Assembly (NCBI RefSeq): GCF_018278905.1
Contig: NZ_CP046600.1
Span: forward strand, 2,418,001 to 2,482,000
Source: Mycobacterium spongiae
GTDB taxonomy: Bacteria; Actinomycetota; Actinomycetes; Mycobacteriales; Mycobacteriaceae
DNA: 64,000 bases
Reading direction: 5' to 3'
Shown piece after piece: positions 30,219 to 40,439 of this stretch (positions are counted from its first letter, which is position 1; each line of letters opens with the position of its first letter). Below the pieces are notes generated by a model, which saw nothing but the letters and a program-made list of their open reading frames with translations, ran no database searches and was not told where the DNA came from. The translations under genes and the position numbers were made by a program.

Positions 30219-30859
30219 GTAGCACTTCCCGGCAGAATTTGCGTCGAAAGTCTGTGGTTGTGCTCGACTACGGGTCGGGTAATCTGCGGTCCGCGCAACG
30301 GGCGCTCGAGCGGGTCGGTGCCAGCGTGGAGGTCACGGCCGACTCTGCTGCCGCGGCGGCCGCCGACGGATTGGTGGTGCCCGGAGTAGGCGCGTTTGAG
30401 GCGTGCATGACGGGACTGCACAAGATCGACGGGCAGCGAATCATTGCCGAGCGAGTGACCGCCGGCCGCCCGGTGCTCGGGGTCTGTGTGGGTATGCAGA
30501 TATTGTTTGCTCGCGGTGTTGAGTTCGGCGTGGAGACTCAGGGTTGCGGCCAATGGCCTGGTGCCGTTACCCGGTTGGACGCCCCCGTGGTCCCGCACAT
30601 GGGCTGGAACGTAGTGAACCCGCCTGCGGACAGTGCGCTCTTCGGGGGTGTGGCCGCCGATGCCCGGTTCTACTTCGTGCACTCCTATGCTGCTCAACGC
30701 TGGCAAGGCGCTACCGACGCGCTGGTGACCTGGGCCACGCACCAAGTGCCGTTTGTTGCTGCCGTGGAGGACGGTGCGTTGGCCGCTACCCAGTTCCACC
30801 CAGAGAAGAGCGGGGATGCCGGCGCGGCCATACTGAGCAATTGGGTTGAAGGACTATGA
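30215..30859 (+). CDS. hisH: Imidazole glycerol phosphate synthase glutaminase subunit HisH
   Basis: HisH is a class I glutamine amidotransferase that hydrolyses glutamine and channels ammonia to HisF. The 214-residue protein has [11 protein letters not shown] near 18, the oxyanion-strand [11 protein letters not shown], the nucleophile Cys in [11 protein letters not shown] near 93 and the His/Glu pair in [10 protein letters not shown] near 198. The GTG start overlaps hisB by 4 bp; an alternative start at the VVVLDYG segment is possible because homologues are about eight residues shorter. The stop overlaps the hisA ATG. Confidence 0.96.
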
Positions 30860-31596
30860 ACATTCCGCTGATTCTGCTGCCTGCCGTTGACGTGGTCGAG
30901 GGTCGTGCCGTGCGCCTCGTCCAGGGGAAAGCCGGCAGTGAAACCGAGTATGGTTCCGCGGTGGACGCCGCGCTGGGATGGCAGCGCGACGGCGCCGAAT
31001 GGATCCACCTCGTCGACCTGGATGCCGCGTTCGGCCGCGGCTCGAACCGTGAGCTACTCGCCGAGGTGGTGGGCAAACTCGACGTAAAGGTAGAGCTGTC
31101 CGGCGGGATTCGTGATGACGATTCCCTTGCTGCTGCGCTGGGCAGCGGCTGCGCACGGGTGAACCTGGGCACTGCGGCCCTGGAGAACCCGCACTGGTGC
31201 GCGCGGGTGATCGCCGATCACGGTGACAAGGTCGCCGTCGGCTTAGATGTCAAGATTGTCGACGGTGGACACCGATTGCGCGGACGCGGCTGGGAAACCG
31301 ATGGCGGCGACCTGTGGGAGGTGCTGGACCGCCTGGCCAGCGAAGGATGTTCGCGATTCGTCGTTACCGATGTCACAAAGGACGGCACGTTGGGCGGTCC
31401 GAATCTTGACTTACTGACCCGGGTCACCGAGCGGACAGCCGCGCCCGTCATCGCTTCCGGTGGCGTCTCCAGCCTCGACGATCTGCGCGCCATCGCCTCC
31501 CTCGCCGGCCGCGGGGTCGAGGGCGCGATCGTCGGCAAGGCGCTCTACGCGGGCCGGTTCACGCTGCCGCAAGCGCTGGCCGCGGTGCGAGAGTAG
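30856..31596 (+). CDS. priA: Bifunctional HisA/TrpF isomerase PriA
   Basis: The 246-residue (beta/alpha)8 barrel isomerises ProFAR in histidine synthesis. In actinobacteria it also isomerises phosphoribosyl anthranilate (TrpF) in tryptophan synthesis. Visible features are the catalytic Asp in [18 protein letters not shown] near residue 11, the phosphate-binding LSGGIRDD near 80, the second catalytic Asp in [15 protein letters not shown] near 175 and [12 protein letters not shown] near 200. No separate trpF lies in the trp cluster of this window, which supports the dual role. It overlaps hisH by 4 bp and is followed 7 bp later by impA. Confidence 0.95.
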   Translation: MNIPLILLPAVDVVEGRAVRLVQGKAGSETEYGSAVDAALGWQRDGAEWIHLVDLDAAFGRGSNRELLAEVVGKLDVKVELSGGIRDDDSLAAALGSGCARVNLGTAALENPHWCARVIADHGDKVAVGLDVKIVDGGHRLRGRGWETDGGDLWEVLDRLASEGCSRFVVTDVTKDGTLGGPNLDLLTRVTERTAAPVIASGGVSSLDDLRAIASLAGRGVEGAIVGKALYAGRFTLPQALAAVRE

Positions 31597-31603
31597 ACCG
31601 GCC

Positions 31604-32419
31604 GTGGAGCTGAGCGCGGCAGCACTGGACTCGCTGGTAGCTAGAGCGTCGATAATTCTCGACTCAGCGACAGAACCGTTTGTCGCCGGCCACCGCGCCG
31701 ATTCGGCAGTCCCGAAGAAGGGCAACGACTTCGCCACTGAGGTCGATCTGGCGATTGAGCGGCAGGTGGTCGCTGCGTTGGTCGCGGACACCGGAATCAG
31801 CGTGCACGGCGAGGAGTTTGGTGGCCCGGCCATCGATTCCGGATTGGTGTGGGTACTCGACCCCGTTGACGGCACATTCAACTACGCTGCGGGATCGCCG
31901 ATGGCTGCGATGCTCTTGGGCTTGCTGCACCACGGCGATCCAGTGGCCGGCCTGACCTGGCTGCCCTTCACTGACCAGCGCTACACCGCGATCGCCGGTG
32001 GTCACCTGGTGAAAAACGGTGCACCACAGCCGCGCCTTATTCCCTCCGAGCTCGCCGCTACGCTGGTCGGCGTCGGCACTTTCAGCGCCGACTCGCGGGG
32101 GCGGTTCCCCGGACGCTATCGGCTGGCGGTACTGGAAAACCTTAGCCGGGTGTGTTCCCGGTTGCGCATGCACGGTTCCACAGGCATCGACCTAGTCTAT
32201 GTAGCTGACGGAATCCTTGGTGGTGCAATAAGTTTCGGTGGTCACGTCTGGGACCACGCTGCCGGGGTTGCGTTGGTGCGGGCGGCTGGCGGTGTCGCCA
32301 CCGACCTGGCCGGCGAGCCATGGACCCCAGAATCGTGTTCCGTCCTCGCGGCGGCGCCGGGTGTACACGACGAGATCATCGAAGTCCTGCGCAGCACAGG
32401 GAAACCGGAGGACTACTGA
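31604..32419 (+). CDS. impA: Inositol monophosphatase-family phosphatase ImpA in the his operon
   Basis: The 271-residue protein is a Mg-dependent Li-sensitive-type phosphatase. It has GEEFGG (metal Glu) near residue 68, [15 protein letters not shown] near 85 and [19 protein letters not shown] near 208. The family includes inositol monophosphatase and histidinol-phosphate phosphatase (HisN). Its place between hisA and hisF makes histidinol phosphatase or a related role worth testing, although H37Rv has a better supported HisN elsewhere. The GTG start at 31604 follows the hisA stop by 7 bp. Confidence 0.92.
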   Translation: MELSAAALDSLVARASIILDSATEPFVAGHRADSAVPKKGNDFATEVDLAIERQVVAALVADTGISVHGEEFGGPAIDSGLVWVLDPVDGTFNYAAGSPMAAMLLGLLHHGDPVAGLTWLPFTDQRYTAIAGGHLVKNGAPQPRLIPSELAATLVGVGTFSADSRGRFPGRYRLAVLENLSRVCSRLRMHGSTGIDLVYVADGILGGAISFGGHVWDHAAGVALVRAAGGVATDLAGEPWTPESCSVLAAAPGVHDEIIEVLRSTGKPEDY

Positions 32420-32420
32420 C

Positions 32421-33218
32421 ATGTACGCGGGGAACGGTCTTGCGGTACGTGTGATCCCATGCCTGGACGTCGACGACGGACGTGTCGTCAAGGGAGTCAA
32501 TTTCGAGAACCTCCGTGACGCCGGGGATCCCGTAGAGCTGGCCGCAGCCTATGACGCAGAGGGTGCAGACGAGCTGACGTTCCTCGACGTGACGGCGTCG
32601 TCGTCGGGCAGAGCCACCATGTTGGAGGTGGTGCGCCGGACGGCCGAGCAGGTGTTCATCCCGCTCACGGTCGGCGGCGGGGTGCGCGCCGTCGCCGACG
32701 TCGATGTGTTGCTGCGCGCCGGTGCCGACAAGGTTGCGGTCAATACCGCCGCCATCGCCCGCCCAGACCTGTTGGCCGACCTGGCCGCGCAGTTCGGCTC
32801 CCAGTGCATCGTATTGTCTGTCGACGCCCGCACCGTGCGTCCGGGCTCGGCCCCGACGCCGTCGGGCTGGGAGGTCACCACCCATGGCGGTCGTCAGGGC
32901 ACCGGGATCGACGCCGTGGAGTGGGCAGCGCGCGGCGCCGAACTCGGGGTGGGGGAGATCTTGTTGAACTCGATGGACGCTGACGGCACCAAGGCCGGAT
33001 TCGACCTACCAATGTTGCGTGCGGTCCGGGCTGCGGTCACGGTGCCGGTGATCGCCAGCGGCGGTGCCGGTGCCGTGGAGCACTTTGCGCCCGCGGTTGC
33101 CGCGGGTGCCGATGCGGTATTGGCGGCCAGCGTCTTTCACTTCCGGGAGCTGACAATTGGTCAGGTGAAGGCTGCCATGGCCACCGAGAAGATCACAGTG
33201 AGGACTACCGCGCGATGA
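32421..33218 (+). CDS. hisF: Imidazole glycerol phosphate synthase cyclase subunit HisF
   Basis: HisF uses ammonia from HisH to convert PRFAR to IGP and AICAR. The 265-residue barrel shows [19 protein letters not shown] with catalytic Asp near 16, [21 protein letters not shown] near 86, LSVDART near 132, [16 protein letters not shown] with the second catalytic Asp, and [12 protein letters not shown]. The ATG follows the impA stop by one base. The stop overlaps hisI by 4 bp. Confidence 0.96.
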   Translation: MYAGNGLAVRVIPCLDVDDGRVVKGVNFENLRDAGDPVELAAAYDAEGADELTFLDVTASSSGRATMLEVVRRTAEQVFIPLTVGGGVRAVADVDVLLRAGADKVAVNTAAIARPDLLADLAAQFGSQCIVLSVDARTVRPGSAPTPSGWEVTTHGGRQGTGIDAVEWAARGAELGVGEILLNSMDADGTKAGFDLPMLRAVRAAVTVPVIASGGAGAVEHFAPAVAAGADAVLAASVFHFRELTIGQVKAAMATEKITVRTTAR

Positions 33219-33562
33219 CACTTGACCCAGCGATCGCCGCGCGCCTGAAGCGCAACGCCGACGGGTTGTTTGCGGCCGTCGTGCAAGAGCGCGATAGTCG
33301 CGACGTGCTGATGGTCGCCTGGATGAACGACGAAGCGTTGGCCCGCACCCTGCGAACCCGTGAGGCCACCTACTATTCGAGATCGCGTGGCGAACTGTGG
33401 ATCAAAGGCGCGACGTCTGGGAATCGCCAACGGGTGCACTCGGTGCGCTTGGACTGTGACGGCGATACGGTGTTGCTGGAGGTCGACCAGGTCGGCGGTG
33501 CTTGCCATACCGGCGATCACAGCTGCTTCGACGCCGATGTGCTGCTGGCCCAACAGAACTAG
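33215..33562 (+). CDS. hisI: Phosphoribosyl-AMP cyclohydrolase HisI
   Basis: HisI hydrolyses the purine ring of phosphoribosyl-AMP in the third step of histidine synthesis and uses Zn. The 115-residue single-domain protein has [11 protein letters not shown] near 30, [13 protein letters not shown] near 58, and the metal ligands [11 protein letters not shown] and [12 protein letters not shown]. HisE is not fused and is not in this window. It is the last gene of the his operon; the next gene is convergent, 30 bp away. Confidence 0.96.
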   Translation: MTLDPAIAARLKRNADGLFAAVVQERDSRDVLMVAWMNDEALARTLRTREATYYSRSRGELWIKGATSGNRQRVHSVRLDCDGDTVLLEVDQVGGACHTGDHSCFDADVLLAQQN

Positions 33563-33592
33563 CGCGATACTGGTCCGGTCGAGCCGCTTGGA

Positions 33593-35128
33593 CTATCCCG
33601 GTGTTGCACCCAGTCCATTCGCTGCGGCAATGGCCGCCCGCGCCCACTCGCGGCTGAGCACGGCCGGCCTGATGCGCTCTCTGCGTATCAGCTCGACCTT
33701 GATGACTTGTCGGGTGACGAGCGCGTCGGGAACCCGGAACACGAAGTCCGGCTCGTCGGTGGCAATTGCGAGTATCGCGTCGGTGGCAGTGAAACTGTTG
33801 GCACGCATGGTGTTCTGTGCCCAAATGAGCGGGATGCTGCCGCCAAAATTGTTCACGTACACCACCCAGAGCCGGATGCCGCGCTCGTCGTAGAGCCTGG
33901 TCAGGGCTCTGTGTACGGCGGCGCGTTCAATCGGACCCAACACCCCCGATTCATCGGTGATGTACCCCGATAGCCGCAGAGCCGGGGTCGTCGGTGGGGC
34001 AGTGGCGCTGGTGGGCTGCGCTGTCGGTGAAGGCGGGCTACCGGGCTGGCTGGTGTCTTTCCTGAGCAACGTGACACCGAGTACCACCGCGACAGCCAGC
34101 AGCGCCACCGCGAGCAACGCCGCGATCAGCAGCGCTGGTCTCAGCGAGCGAGGGCGTTCTGCCTCCGATGTCGACTGTGGCGCCGCGACCGCCGCCGTCG
34201 GTGTGGCGATGATTGCTGTCGGGCCTTCAGGCACTGTCGAACCAGGGCTCGCCTGGCCCTTGAGCGCGGCGGCAAAATCCGTACAACTCGCATAGCGCTC
34301 GTCAGGGTTCTTGGCGAGCGCTTTGGCGATTACTGCGTCGAGGTCTGCTAAGTCGGGTCGCTGCGCGCTGACCGGGGGTGCTGGCATCGACAGGTGCTGG
34401 CTGATCAGCACTGCCGGATTGGAGTGCTGAAACGGGGCGGAGCCGGTCAGCAAATTGAAGGCGGTACACCCGAGCCCATATTGATCAGCACGCCCGTCGG
34501 GATCCAAGCCCTGGAGTTGCTCAGGAGCGCAGTACGCGGTCGTCCCAACCAGCATATTTGTCGCCGTCAACCCACTTATCTCGCCGAGCTCGCGGGCGAT
34601 GCCGAAGTCGGCAAGCAGGATGCGCCGCCGTGGATCGGCGTCTCCCAGCAAGATGTTGGCCGGTTTGACGTCACGATGCAGCAACCCGCGCGAATGCGCG
34701 TAATCGAGCGCGTCTGCGACGGCGGAGACGATCTCGACCACGTCTGCCCGGGGCATCCCGGACGGGTACCTGCCGCGCAGCAGTCGGGCAGCATCGGTTC
34801 CCTCCACGTAGTCCATGGAGATCCACAGTCGTCCGTGGAATTCGCCGCGGTCATAGATCCCGACAATGTGCTGGTTGGATAGGTTCGCGGCCAAATCCGC
34901 TTCTCGGTTGAAACGTTGGCGAAACTCCGGGTCGGCGGTCAGCTTGGCGGGCAGTACCTTGAGAGCATCGCGCCGGGGCAGCCGTGGGTGCTGCGCCAAA
35001 TAGACTTCGCCCATTCCGCCGGCCCCGAGTCGGCGCAGGATGGTGTATCCGGCGAAGACCTGACCTTCGTGGAGTACTTGCCCGACTCCGTCGGGCAAAC
35101 CTTCTTGTTGGCCATCGTATGGCGGCAT
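33593..35128 (-). CDS. Transmembrane Ser/Thr protein kinase with extracellular TPM domain
   Basis: The 511-residue PknE/PknF-like receptor kinase has a complete kinase domain. The Gly loop [10 protein letters not shown] is near 34-43, with Lys57, Glu76, catalytic Asp in HRDVKPAN (152-158), DFG 174-176, activation-loop Thr189/Thr191 and APEQ near 201. A Pro/Ala/Thr juxtamembrane linker leads to one helix (331-355), an extracellular Pro-rich stalk (360-383) and a C-terminal domain (388-505). That domain resembles TPM (Psb32/MOLO-1): [28 protein letters not shown] and [14 protein letters not shown]. It is not one of the 11 H37Rv kinases as remembered, and it sits where H37Rv has chaA. ATG 35128 has no Shine-Dalgarno but a TAGCAT -10 six bases upstream. 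Substrates are unknown. Confidence 0.93.
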   Translation of the reverse strand: MPPYDGQQEGLPDGVGQVLHEGQVFAGYTILRRLGAGGMGEVYLAQHPRLPRRDALKVLPAKLTADPEFRQRFNREADLAANLSNQHIVGIYDRGEFHGRLWISMDYVEGTDAARLLRGRYPSGMPRADVVEIVSAVADALDYAHSRGLLHRDVKPANILLGDADPRRRILLADFGIARELGEISGLTATNMLVGTTAYCAPEQLQGLDPDGRADQYGLGCTAFNLLTGSAPFQHSNPAVLISQHLSMPAPPVSAQRPDLADLDAVIAKALAKNPDERYASCTDFAAALKGQASPGSTVPEGPTAIIATPTAAVAAPQSTSEAERPRSLRPALLIAALLAVALLAVAVVLGVTLLRKDTSQPGSPPSPTAQPTSATAPPTTPALRLSGYITDESGVLGPIERAAVHRALTRLYDERGIRLWVVYVNNFGGSIPLIWAQNTMRANSFTATDAILAIATDEPDFVFRVPDALVTRQVIKVELIRRERIRPAVLSREWARAAIAAANGLGATPG

Positions 35129-35134
35129 GTGAGC

Positions 35135-35140
35135 ATGCTA
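35135..35140 (-). promoter_or_regulatory. Predicted -10 element of the kinase gene
   Basis: On the minus strand TAGCAT is followed by GCTCAC and then the ATG at 35128. This is the TANNNT-N6-start pattern of leaderless mycobacterial transcripts. Confidence 0.45.
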
Positions 35141-35393
35141 CTGGCGCCCACAATGCGGGGTCGGGGCCACCTGGCACGACCGTGCTCCGGTGAGTCCCAG
35201 TCACGTACGCAGGTCAGAATGCACCGCCGTCCTCTCCATGGGGCCGTAGCCTGCGCGCCTTCCGTGGAATTCGTGTGTGGGCTAACGCGATTGAAAACCG
35301 TTCGCAATTGCCGACTTTTCTGGCCTGGATCAGGCCTGCTGCCATGGTGCAACTCGTTTCGCGCTTTGTGGATTCATCATCGTGCAGCGAAGC

Positions 35394-35421
35394 GAGGGCG
35401 GCCCAAGTTGTCTTGGCCCTC
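35394..35421 (-). terminator. Hairpin downstream of bcpB
   Basis: GAGGG and CCAAG on one arm pair with CTTGG and CCCTC on the other, with a short asymmetric bulge and a 4-nt loop. The hairpin begins about 26 bp after the bcpB stop. There is no U-tract, as is common in mycobacteria. Confidence 0.4.
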
Positions 35422-35446
35422 GGGTTTCCGCAAAGGGTCCGGCTGC

Positions 35447-35908
35447 CTAAAGAGAGCGGGCGCGCAGCGCCTCGAGTGCCTTGTCGGCGTGGCTGTCCAT
35501 GCTGATCTCGCTAGAGATCACCGCAAGCACCGTGCGGTCGGTGCCGATGACAAAGGTCGTGCGTTTGACCGGCATCAGCTTGCCCAGCAGACCGCGTTTG
35601 ACACCGAACTGTGTGGCGACCGCGCCTTCGCTGTCCGACAGCAGCGGATAGTCGAAATGCTGCGTGTCGGCGAACTTGGCCTGCTTTTCCACCGGATCGA
35701 CGCTGATGCCCACCCGGGTGGCCCCGACGTCGGCGAATTCTGCGGCCAAGTCACGGAAGTGGCAGGCTTCCTTGGTGCAGCCAGGTGTCATCGCCGCCGG
35801 ATAGAAGAACAGCACCACCGGCCCGTCGGATAGCAAGGCGCTGAGCTTGCGTGGTGTGCCCGTCTGGTCGGGAAGTTCGAAGTCGGATACGGAATCACCA
35901 GTCTTCAT
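35447..35908 (-). CDS. bcpB: Peroxiredoxin BcpB (Bcp/PrxQ type)
   Basis: The 153-residue thiol peroxidase reduces hydroperoxides in the cytoplasm. It has a thioredoxin fold with the active site [20 protein letters not shown]: the peroxidatic Cys near 44 and the second Cys five residues on, the PrxQ spacing. The Arg partner lies later in VKRTTFVIG. The ATG at 35908 lacks a Shine-Dalgarno but has TAGCCT (35916-35921, minus strand) 7 nt upstream, so the message is likely leaderless. It is divergent from trpE with an 80-bp intergenic region. Confidence 0.94.
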   Translation of the reverse strand: MKTGDSVSDFELPDQTGTPRKLSALLSDGPVVLFFYPAAMTPGCTKEACHFRDLAAEFADVGATRVGISVDPVEKQAKFADTQHFDYPLLSDSEGAVATQFGVKRGLLGKLMPVKRTTFVIGTDRTVLAVISSEISMDSHADKALEALRARSL

Positions 35909-35915
35909 GGCCGTC

Positions 35916-35921
35916 AGGCTA
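35916..35921 (-). promoter_or_regulatory. Predicted -10 element of bcpB
   Basis: TAGCCT on the minus strand lies seven bases before the bcpB ATG, which suggests a leaderless transcript. It shares the short bcpB-trpE intergenic region with the trpE control sequences. Confidence 0.45.
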
Positions 35922-35988
35922 CGCCGTATGGCGTGCGGAGGAGTCAGGGTGGGCGGGGGCTGATCAGCACATCTGCGAGGATGCTTGG

Positions 35989-37530
35989 GTGCACACCAAC
36001 CTCGCAGCTACTACCTCGCGTGCGGATTTTCGGGTGCTGGCGGCCGAACACCGGGTAGTGCCGGTGACTCGCAAAGTGCTGGCCGACAGCGAGACCCCAC
36101 TATCGGCCTATCGCAAGCTCGCTGCCAACCGCGCGGGAACTTTCTTACTGGAGTCCGCGGAGTGCGGCAGGTCATGGTCGCGCTGGTCGTTCATCGGCGC
36201 CGGTGCGCCGACAGCGTTGACCGTGCAAGACGGCGAAGCGGCATGGTTGGGTACGGTGCCGAACGACGCTCCCGGCGGTGGGGACCCGCTGGCGGCCCTA
36301 CGGGCCACCCTGGAGCTGCTCGCAACCGCAGCCCCCAGTGGGTCTGATCTGCCGCCGCTGTCCGGCGGCATGGTCGGCTTCTTCGCCTACGACTTGGTGC
36401 GGCGTCTTGAGCGCTTGCCAGAATTGGCCGCGAATGACCTCCAGCTACCGGATATGACGCTGTTGCTGGCCACAGACCTAGCCGCGGTGGATCACCACGA
36501 GGGCACGATCACCTTGATTGCCAACGCGGTGAACTGGAACGGCACTGACGAGCGGGTCGACTGGGCCTATGACGACGCCGTCGCACGGCTCGACGTGATG
36601 ACTGCCGCGCTGGGGCAGCCGCTGCCGTCGACAGTGGCCACGTTCAGTAGGCCGGATCCGAAGTACCGAGAGCAACGTACGAGTGAGGAATACGGCAAGA
36701 TCGTTGAATACCTGGTCGAGCAGATCGCGGCCGGTGAAGCCTTTCAGGTGGTGCCCTCGCAGCGGTTCGAGATGGATGCCGATGTCGATCCGATCGATGT
36801 GTACCGCGTGCTGCGAGTCACCAACCCAAGCCCCTACATGTATCTGCTCCATGTACCGGATAGGCATGGCGCGATTGACTTTTCGATCGTCGGATCCAGT
36901 CCGGAGGCGCTCGTCACCGTGCACGACCGCCAAGCCACGACCCATCCGATCGCGGGCACCCGTTGGCGGGGTCAGACCGACGAAGAGGACCTGCTGCTTG
37001 AAAAGGAGCTGCTTGCCGACGACAAGGAACGCGCCGAACACCTGATGCTGGTCGACTTGGGACGCAACGACCTCGGTCGGGTCTGCACGCCGGGAACCGT
37101 TCGAGTCGAGGATTACAGCCACATCGAGCGCTACAGCCACGTGATGCACCTTGTGTCCACGGTGACCGGCGTGCTCCGTGAAGGCCAGACTGCCGTGGAC
37201 GCGGTGACCGCCTGCTTCCCCGCCGGCACATTGTCGGGCGCGCCGAAGGTGCGGGCCATGGAGCTTATTGATGAGGTAGAGCAGACCCGTCGCGGCCTCT
37301 ACGGGGGTGTAGTCGGCTACCTAGACTTCGCCGGTAACGCTGACTTCGCTATTGCCATCCGCACCGCGCTGATGCGCGATGGCAAAGCTTACGTCCAAGC
37401 CGGTGGTGGAGTCGTCGCCGATTCCAACGGGCCCTATGAGTACAACGAGGCCCGAAACAAGGCCCGCGCTGTGTTGAATGCCATCGCCGCCGCCCAAACT
37501 CTTGAAGCTCCGGATTCGCGCCTTGGCTGA
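35989..37530 (+). CDS. trpE: Anthranilate synthase component I TrpE
   Basis: TrpE converts chorismate to anthranilate and is the feedback-controlled entry to tryptophan. The 513-residue protein has the Trp-binding [19 protein letters not shown] near 47. Chorismate-binding elements follow: [62 protein letters not shown] and [15 protein letters not shown]. The GTG at 35989 with GAGG upstream matches the mycobacterial start; the open frame further upstream runs into the divergent bcpB and is rejected. The TrpG subunit is not in this window. The stop overlaps the next gene. Confidence 0.96.
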   Translation: MHTNLAATTSRADFRVLAAEHRVVPVTRKVLADSETPLSAYRKLAANRAGTFLLESAECGRSWSRWSFIGAGAPTALTVQDGEAAWLGTVPNDAPGGGDPLAALRATLELLATAAPSGSDLPPLSGGMVGFFAYDLVRRLERLPELAANDLQLPDMTLLLATDLAAVDHHEGTITLIANAVNWNGTDERVDWAYDDAVARLDVMTAALGQPLPSTVATFSRPDPKYREQRTSEEYGKIVEYLVEQIAAGEAFQVVPSQRFEMDADVDPIDVYRVLRVTNPSPYMYLLHVPDRHGAIDFSIVGSSPEALVTVHDRQATTHPIAGTRWRGQTDEEDLLLEKELLADDKERAEHLMLVDLGRNDLGRVCTPGTVRVEDYSHIERYSHVMHLVSTVTGVLREGQTAVDAVTACFPAGTLSGAPKVRAMELIDEVEQTRRGLYGGVVGYLDFAGNADFAIAIRTALMRDGKAYVQAGGGVVADSNGPYEYNEARNKARAVLNAIAAAQTLEAPDSRLG

Positions 37531-38218
37531 TGCCCGGCCCGACCGCCGACGCGGGTTGACCAGTCACCGCGCGATCGGTGCCGCCCAGCTGCTGCTGGTG
37601 GTCGCCGCGGGGGCATTGTGGATGGCATCGCGGGCGCCGTGGGTTGTTATTCGATCGTTCGACGAGCTTGGGCCGGTGAAGGTGACGACCCTGTCGGGCG
37701 CATCGTGGTCGACTGCCCTGGCGCCGTTGGCGCTGCTGATGCTGGCCGCGGCCGTCGCGGCGCTCGCTGTGCGTGGCTGGCCGCTGCGGGTTCTGGCTGT
37801 CTTGCTGGCAGTGGCCAGTCTCGCCGCCGGCTATCTTGGCGTCAGTCTGTGGGTGATTCCGGACGTCGCAATGCGTGGCGCCGACCTCGCGGGGGTACCG
37901 GTGGTAACACTGGTGGGAAGTTCCCGGCATTACTGGGGTGCGGCGGCCGCTGTGCTGGCAGCGATCTGTGCCCTGATCGGCGCTTTAGTGTTGATGCGGT
38001 CGGCTTCGCACGCCGGGTCTGCCCGCGACAGCGCCGCCAAATATGCGTCGCCGGCCGCCCGGCGTTCGCGGGCTCGGGGGGCGGACGCAGACGTGGGGTC
38101 TGCGCAGACCAATCTCGAGACAGAGCCCGAGATATCGGAGAGAATGATGTGGGATGCCCTTGACGAGGGTCGTGACCCCACCGATCGGCCACGCGGGGCT
38201 GACACCGAGGGTCGGTGA
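37523..38218 (+). CDS. Trp biosynthesis-associated membrane protein
   Basis: The protein has about 231 residues if it starts at the TTG overlapping the trpE stop; an ATG at 37478 would add 15. It has four hydrophobic helices, near 20-36, 64-80, 84-104 and 134-153 counting from the TTG, and a hydrophilic Arg/Glu-rich C-terminal tail. It fits the family of actinobacterial membrane proteins found between trpE and trpC (Rv1610 position). The biochemical role is unknown; position implies tryptophan or indole physiology. It ends about 90 bp before trpC. Confidence 0.85.
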   Translation: MADARPDRRRGLTSHRAIGAAQLLLVVAAGALWMASRAPWVVIRSFDELGPVKVTTLSGASWSTALAPLALLMLAAAVAALAVRGWPLRVLAVLLAVASLAAGYLGVSLWVIPDVAMRGADLAGVPVVTLVGSSRHYWGAAAAVLAAICALIGALVLMRSASHAGSARDSAAKYASPAARRSRARGADADVGSAQTNLETEPEISERMMWDALDEGRDPTDRPRGADTEGR

Positions 38219-38307
38219 CGGAGGGCGCCCCGACGGTCGCTACCCTTCATGAACGTCGTCGAAATCGGCTGCGGAACCGTGAGCCGGTAGAAGGGGAAAC
38301 GGCAGGC

Positions 38308-39126
38308 ATGAGTCCGGCAACCGTGCTTGACTCCCTCCTTGAGGGAGTCCGGGCAGATGTTGCCGCGCGTGAAGCTCGTATCAGCCTGTCGGAGATCAAA
38401 GCGGCCGCAGCTGCCGCACCGCCGCCACTCGACGTGATGGCTTCCTTGCGTGAGCCTGGTATCGGTGTCATCGCAGAGGTCAAGCGTGCTAGCCCCTCGA
38501 AAGGCCCGCTGGCGCCTATCGCTGATGCAGCGAAACTAGCCCGGGCGTACGAGGATGGCGGTGCCCGCATCATCAGCGTTTTGACCGAGGAGCGGCGTTT
38601 TCACGGCTCGCTCGATGACCTTGACGCGGTACGGGCGTCGGTGTCGGTTCCGCTTTTGCGCAAAGACTTTGTGGTGCAGCCGTATCAGATTCACGAAGCG
38701 CGCGCGCACGGTGCGGACATGTTGTTGCTCATCGTTGCCGCTTTGGATCAGTCGGCGTTGGTGTCGATGCTGGATCGCACTGAATCGCTGGGTATGACAG
38801 CCCTTGTTGAGGTCCACACTGAGCAGGAAGCTGACCGGGCGCTGAAAGCCGGAGCCAAGGTAATCGGCGTCAACGCTCGTGATCTCATGACGCTGGCGGT
38901 CGACCGTGACTGCTTTGCGCGTATCGCGCCTGGGCTACCCAGCAATGTGATCCGGATTGCTGAATCCGGCGTGCGGGGCACCGGCGATCTCTTGGCGTAT
39001 GCCGGTGCGGGTGCAGATGCTGTCCTGGTCGGTGAGGGTCTGGTGAAGAGCGGCGACCCGCGCGCCGCAGTTGCCGATCTGGTGACCGCGGGCACCCACC
39101 CGTCCTGTCCGAAACCGGCTCGCTAG
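38308..39126 (+). CDS. trpC: Indole-3-glycerol phosphate synthase TrpC
   Basis: TrpC cyclises CdRP to indole-3-glycerol phosphate. The 272-residue barrel starts [15 protein letters not shown]. Catalytic segments are [13 protein letters not shown] (Glu/Lys near 63), [21 protein letters not shown] near 120-140, [13 protein letters not shown] near 168, GVNARDL near 189 and [11 protein letters not shown] near 220. ATG 38308 follows GGCAGG. An earlier in-frame ATG at 38215 overlaps the previous gene and is less likely. Confidence 0.96.
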   Translation: MSPATVLDSLLEGVRADVAAREARISLSEIKAAAAAAPPPLDVMASLREPGIGVIAEVKRASPSKGPLAPIADAAKLARAYEDGGARIISVLTEERRFHGSLDDLDAVRASVSVPLLRKDFVVQPYQIHEARAHGADMLLLIVAALDQSALVSMLDRTESLGMTALVEVHTEQEADRALKAGAKVIGVNARDLMTLAVDRDCFARIAPGLPSNVIRIAESGVRGTGDLLAYAGAGADAVLVGEGLVKSGDPRAAVADLVTAGTHPSCPKPAR

Positions 39127-39161
39127 TTATCGGTGAGTCGCGTGCGCGTCGAGTCTTGGTG

Positions 39162-40439
39162 ATGGCAGATCTTTCCCGCCCGGGTATTCCACGCACGAGT
39201 GCTGCGATCGCCGAGCCCACAAGACACGACCCGGATCCGCGCGGGCATTTCGGCGTCTACGGCGGTCGTTACGTTCCGGAGGCCCTGATGGCTGTCATCG
39301 AAGAGGTGACGGCGGCCTACGAAAAAGAACGTGTGGACCCGGATTTCCTAGAGACCCTCGATCATCTGCAAGCGCACTACGCCGGCCGGCCATCCCCGCT
39401 CTATGAGGCGACTCGGCTCAGCGAGCACCTCGGGTCGGCGCGGATCTTCTTGAAGCGAGAAGACCTGAACCACACCGGTTCTCATAAGATCAACAATGTT
39501 CTTGGTCAGGCGCTGCTGGCGCGCAGGATGGGCAAGACTCGCGTGATCGCGGAGACGGGTGCCGGCCAGCACGGCGTGGCCACGGCCACCGCGTGTGCGT
39601 TGCTCGGTCTGGACTGTGTCATCTACATGGGTGCCGTCGACACTGCGCGCCAGGCGCTCAACGTGGCGCGGATGCGACTACTTGGGGCCGAAGTGATCTC
39701 GGTGGAGACCGGCTCGAAAACGCTCAAAGACGCTATCAATGAGGCGTTTCGGGATTGGGTAACCAACGCGGACGACACCTACTACTGCTTTGGTACGGCG
39801 GCCGGACCACATCCATTTCCCACCATGGTGCGCGATTTCCAGCGGATCATCGGCATGGAGGCCCGGGTGCAGATCCAGCATCAGGCCGGTCGACTGCCTG
39901 ATGCTGTAGTGGCATGTGTGGGCGGTGGATCCAACGCGATCGGAATCTTTCACGCATTTCTCGACGACCCTGGTGTTCGTTTGGTCGGATTCGAGGCGGC
40001 CGGCGACGGTGTCGAGACGGGTCGGCACGCGGCGACATTTACCGGCGGCTCACCCGGGGCTTTTCAGGGGTCGTTCTCGTACCTGCTGCAAGATGCGGAC
40101 GGCCAGACAATCGAATCCCATTCGATCTCAGCCGGTCTCGATTACCCCGGAGTGGGGCCCGAGCATGCTTGGCTCATGGAAAGCGGGCGCGTCTCCTACC
40201 GACCGATCACCGACTCAGCAGCCATGGAAGCGTTTGGCCTGCTATCTCGCATGGAGGGCATCATCCCGGCTATCGAATCGGCGCATGGGGTTGCCGGTGC
40301 CCTCGAGTTGGGTGCGGAACTAGGTAGCGGTGCGGTCATTGTGGTGAATCTGTCGGGCCGCGGCGACAAGGACGTTGAGACGGCCGCCAAATGGTTCGGC
40401 CTCCTGACGAACGACGCCGACGCGGACAATTCGGATTGA
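39162..40439 (+). CDS. trpB: Tryptophan synthase beta chain TrpB
   Basis: TrpB condenses indole with serine on PLP, receiving indole by channel from TrpA. The 425-residue protein has [14 protein letters not shown] near 30, the PLP lysine in [19 protein letters not shown] near 105, [38 protein letters not shown] and the C-terminal [12 protein letters not shown]. The ATG at 39162 is chosen; TTG and GTG codons just upstream are in frame. Its stop overlaps the trpA ATG (TGATG). Confidence 0.96.
   Translation: MADLSRPGIPRTSAAIAEPTRHDPDPRGHFGVYGGRYVPEALMAVIEEVTAAYEKERVDPDFLETLDHLQAHYAGRPSPLYEATRLSEHLGSARIFLKREDLNHTGSHKINNVLGQALLARRMGKTRVIAETGAGQHGVATATACALLGLDCVIYMGAVDTARQALNVARMRLLGAEVISVETGSKTLKDAINEAFRDWVTNADDTYYCFGTAAGPHPFPTMVRDFQRIIGMEARVQIQHQAGRLPDAVVACVGGGSNAIGIFHAFLDDPGVRLVGFEAAGDGVETGRHAATFTGGSPGAFQGSFSYLLQDADGQTIESHSISAGLDYPGVGPEHAWLMESGRVSYRPITDSAAMEAFGLLSRMEGIIPAIESAHGVAGALELGAELGSGAVIVVNLSGRGDKDVETAAKWFGLLTNDADADNSD

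Larger units (their letters stand above)
35129..35446. other. 318-bp region between bcpB and the kinase gene
   Basis: No supported ORF. It holds the kinase promoter (TAGCAT at 35135-35140, minus strand) and a hairpin just downstream of bcpB. No remnant of a cation antiporter gene was recognised. Confidence 0.55.

Noticed and set aside
34916..35833. 305-codon ORF overlapping the kinase and bcpB on the plus strand
   Set aside because: It is antisense to two well-supported genes and has no domain or start signal.
38219..38307. Trp attenuator before trpC
   Set aside because: No leader peptide with consecutive Trp codons and no alternative hairpins were seen here or before trpE.
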